Shown piece by piece: positions 5,570 through 5,792 of a stretch of 5,792 nt of DNA. Source of the stretch: Burkholderiaceae bacterium (lineage in GTDB: Bacteria > Pseudomonadota > Gammaproteobacteria > Burkholderiales > Burkholderiaceae). The stretch spans positions 3,085 to 8,876 of the forward strand of contig JAGOEY010000055.1 of NCBI GenBank assembly GCA_017997515.1. The letters run 5' to 3'. The notes beneath the pieces are model-generated. The model was given only the letters and a program-made list of their open reading frames with translations, was not told the DNA's origin and did no database searches. Numbering within the stretch: position 1 is the stretch's first letter; each line of letters starts with the position of its first letter. The position numbers were made by a program, and so were the translations under genes.

Positions 5570-5792
5570 GCAGTGCTGGCCACGGGAGCCACGCCGGAAG
5601 AGGCCGACGCCGTGATGGACGACTTGCGCCGCCTGGACGCAGAGCGTTTTGACCTCGAAGTGGCAGGTGACGCATTTGCGGGCCGTGCCTTGTTGAAGGG
5701 CCATCTGCGCAAAAGAGACAGCGGAGACGCCAGCACCGCAGCTGCTGGGCGTTAGGGCAACGCTGAACAAGTCCCTCGCGTGCCGCGCATCC

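Larger units (their letters stand above)
3963..5755 (+). pseudogene. KefB/KefC-type CPA2 potassium/proton antiporter, interrupted by a frameshift and an amber codon
   Basis: Joined across its lesions, this encodes about 597 residues, the normal length of glutathione-gated K+ efflux antiporters. The first part (3963-4532, 189 codons, MAVEGSAGDLLNVVV) has hydrophobic helices with the family motifs FLFVIGLEM, TSTAIVMQLL and FEDLLIVPLL (E159, D160). The second part, in another frame from about 4529, continues with NPLFRVLANAKAREVMTAAA and EPFRGLLLGLFFLGVGMSLDL, then a cytoplasmic TrkA-N/RCK nucleotide-binding domain with GFGRVGQ at 5195. Its tail (RETFESSMALGR) meets an in-frame TAG at 5567, after which homologous tail sequence (AVLATGATPEEADAVMDDLRR) continues to the true stop at 5753. 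No ancillary KefF/KefG gene is visible. Both lesions leave recognisable protein on either side, so the decay is recent or the bases are misread. KefB versus KefC cannot be decided. Confidence 0.88.

Noticed and set aside
5756..5792. Sequence after the antiporter stop, considered as the edge of an insertion sequence or a new gene
   Set aside because: Only 37 bases are available, with no terminal repeat, start codon with ribosome binding site, or hairpin that can be supported.

Overview
The window is GC-rich, densely packed chromosomal DNA. It most likely comes from a betaproteobacterium of the Comamonadaceae (Rhodoferax, Polaromonas or Acidovorax type). Three things point there from memory rather than from a search: a small Trp-rich protein of a type common in Burkholderiales, the style of the CPA2 antiporter and LysR proteins, and an intergenic segment (about 3190-3253) resembling a short dispersed sequence that recurs in Comamonadaceae genomes.

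Layout, left to right: (1) at the left edge, the first ten codons of a minus-strand gene that begins like an exported protein; (2) a divergent intergenic region with a 26-bp imperfect palindrome; (3) a plus-strand gene for an 80-residue Trp-rich membrane protein; (4) a strong hairpin terminator with A and T runs on both sides, shared with the converging ilvD; (5) ilvD (dihydroxy-acid dehydratase) on the minus strand; (6) a 121-bp intergenic region; (7) a divergent LysR-type regulator on the plus strand; (8) a short AT-rich intergenic repeat; (9) bacterioferritin on the minus strand; (10) a 204-bp divergent intergenic region; (11) a plus-strand KefB/KefC-type potassium/proton antiporter gene with a frameshift near 4524-4532 and an in-frame amber codon at 5567, reaching nearly to the right edge.

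These are mostly independent housekeeping units. IlvD makes the 2-oxo acid precursors of valine, leucine and isoleucine. The divergent LysR protein is a positional candidate for its regulator. Bacterioferritin stores and oxidises iron, and has Thr where the haem-ligand Met is expected. The antiporter would protect against electrophile and pH stress if intact, but as read it is broken twice.

I found no mobile element, CRISPR array, tRNA, rRNA, defence system or evidently new multi-gene system. The points most worth a second look are the doubly interrupted antiporter, the altered haem-ligand position in bacterioferritin, the Comamonadaceae-type repeat and the palindrome at 78-103.
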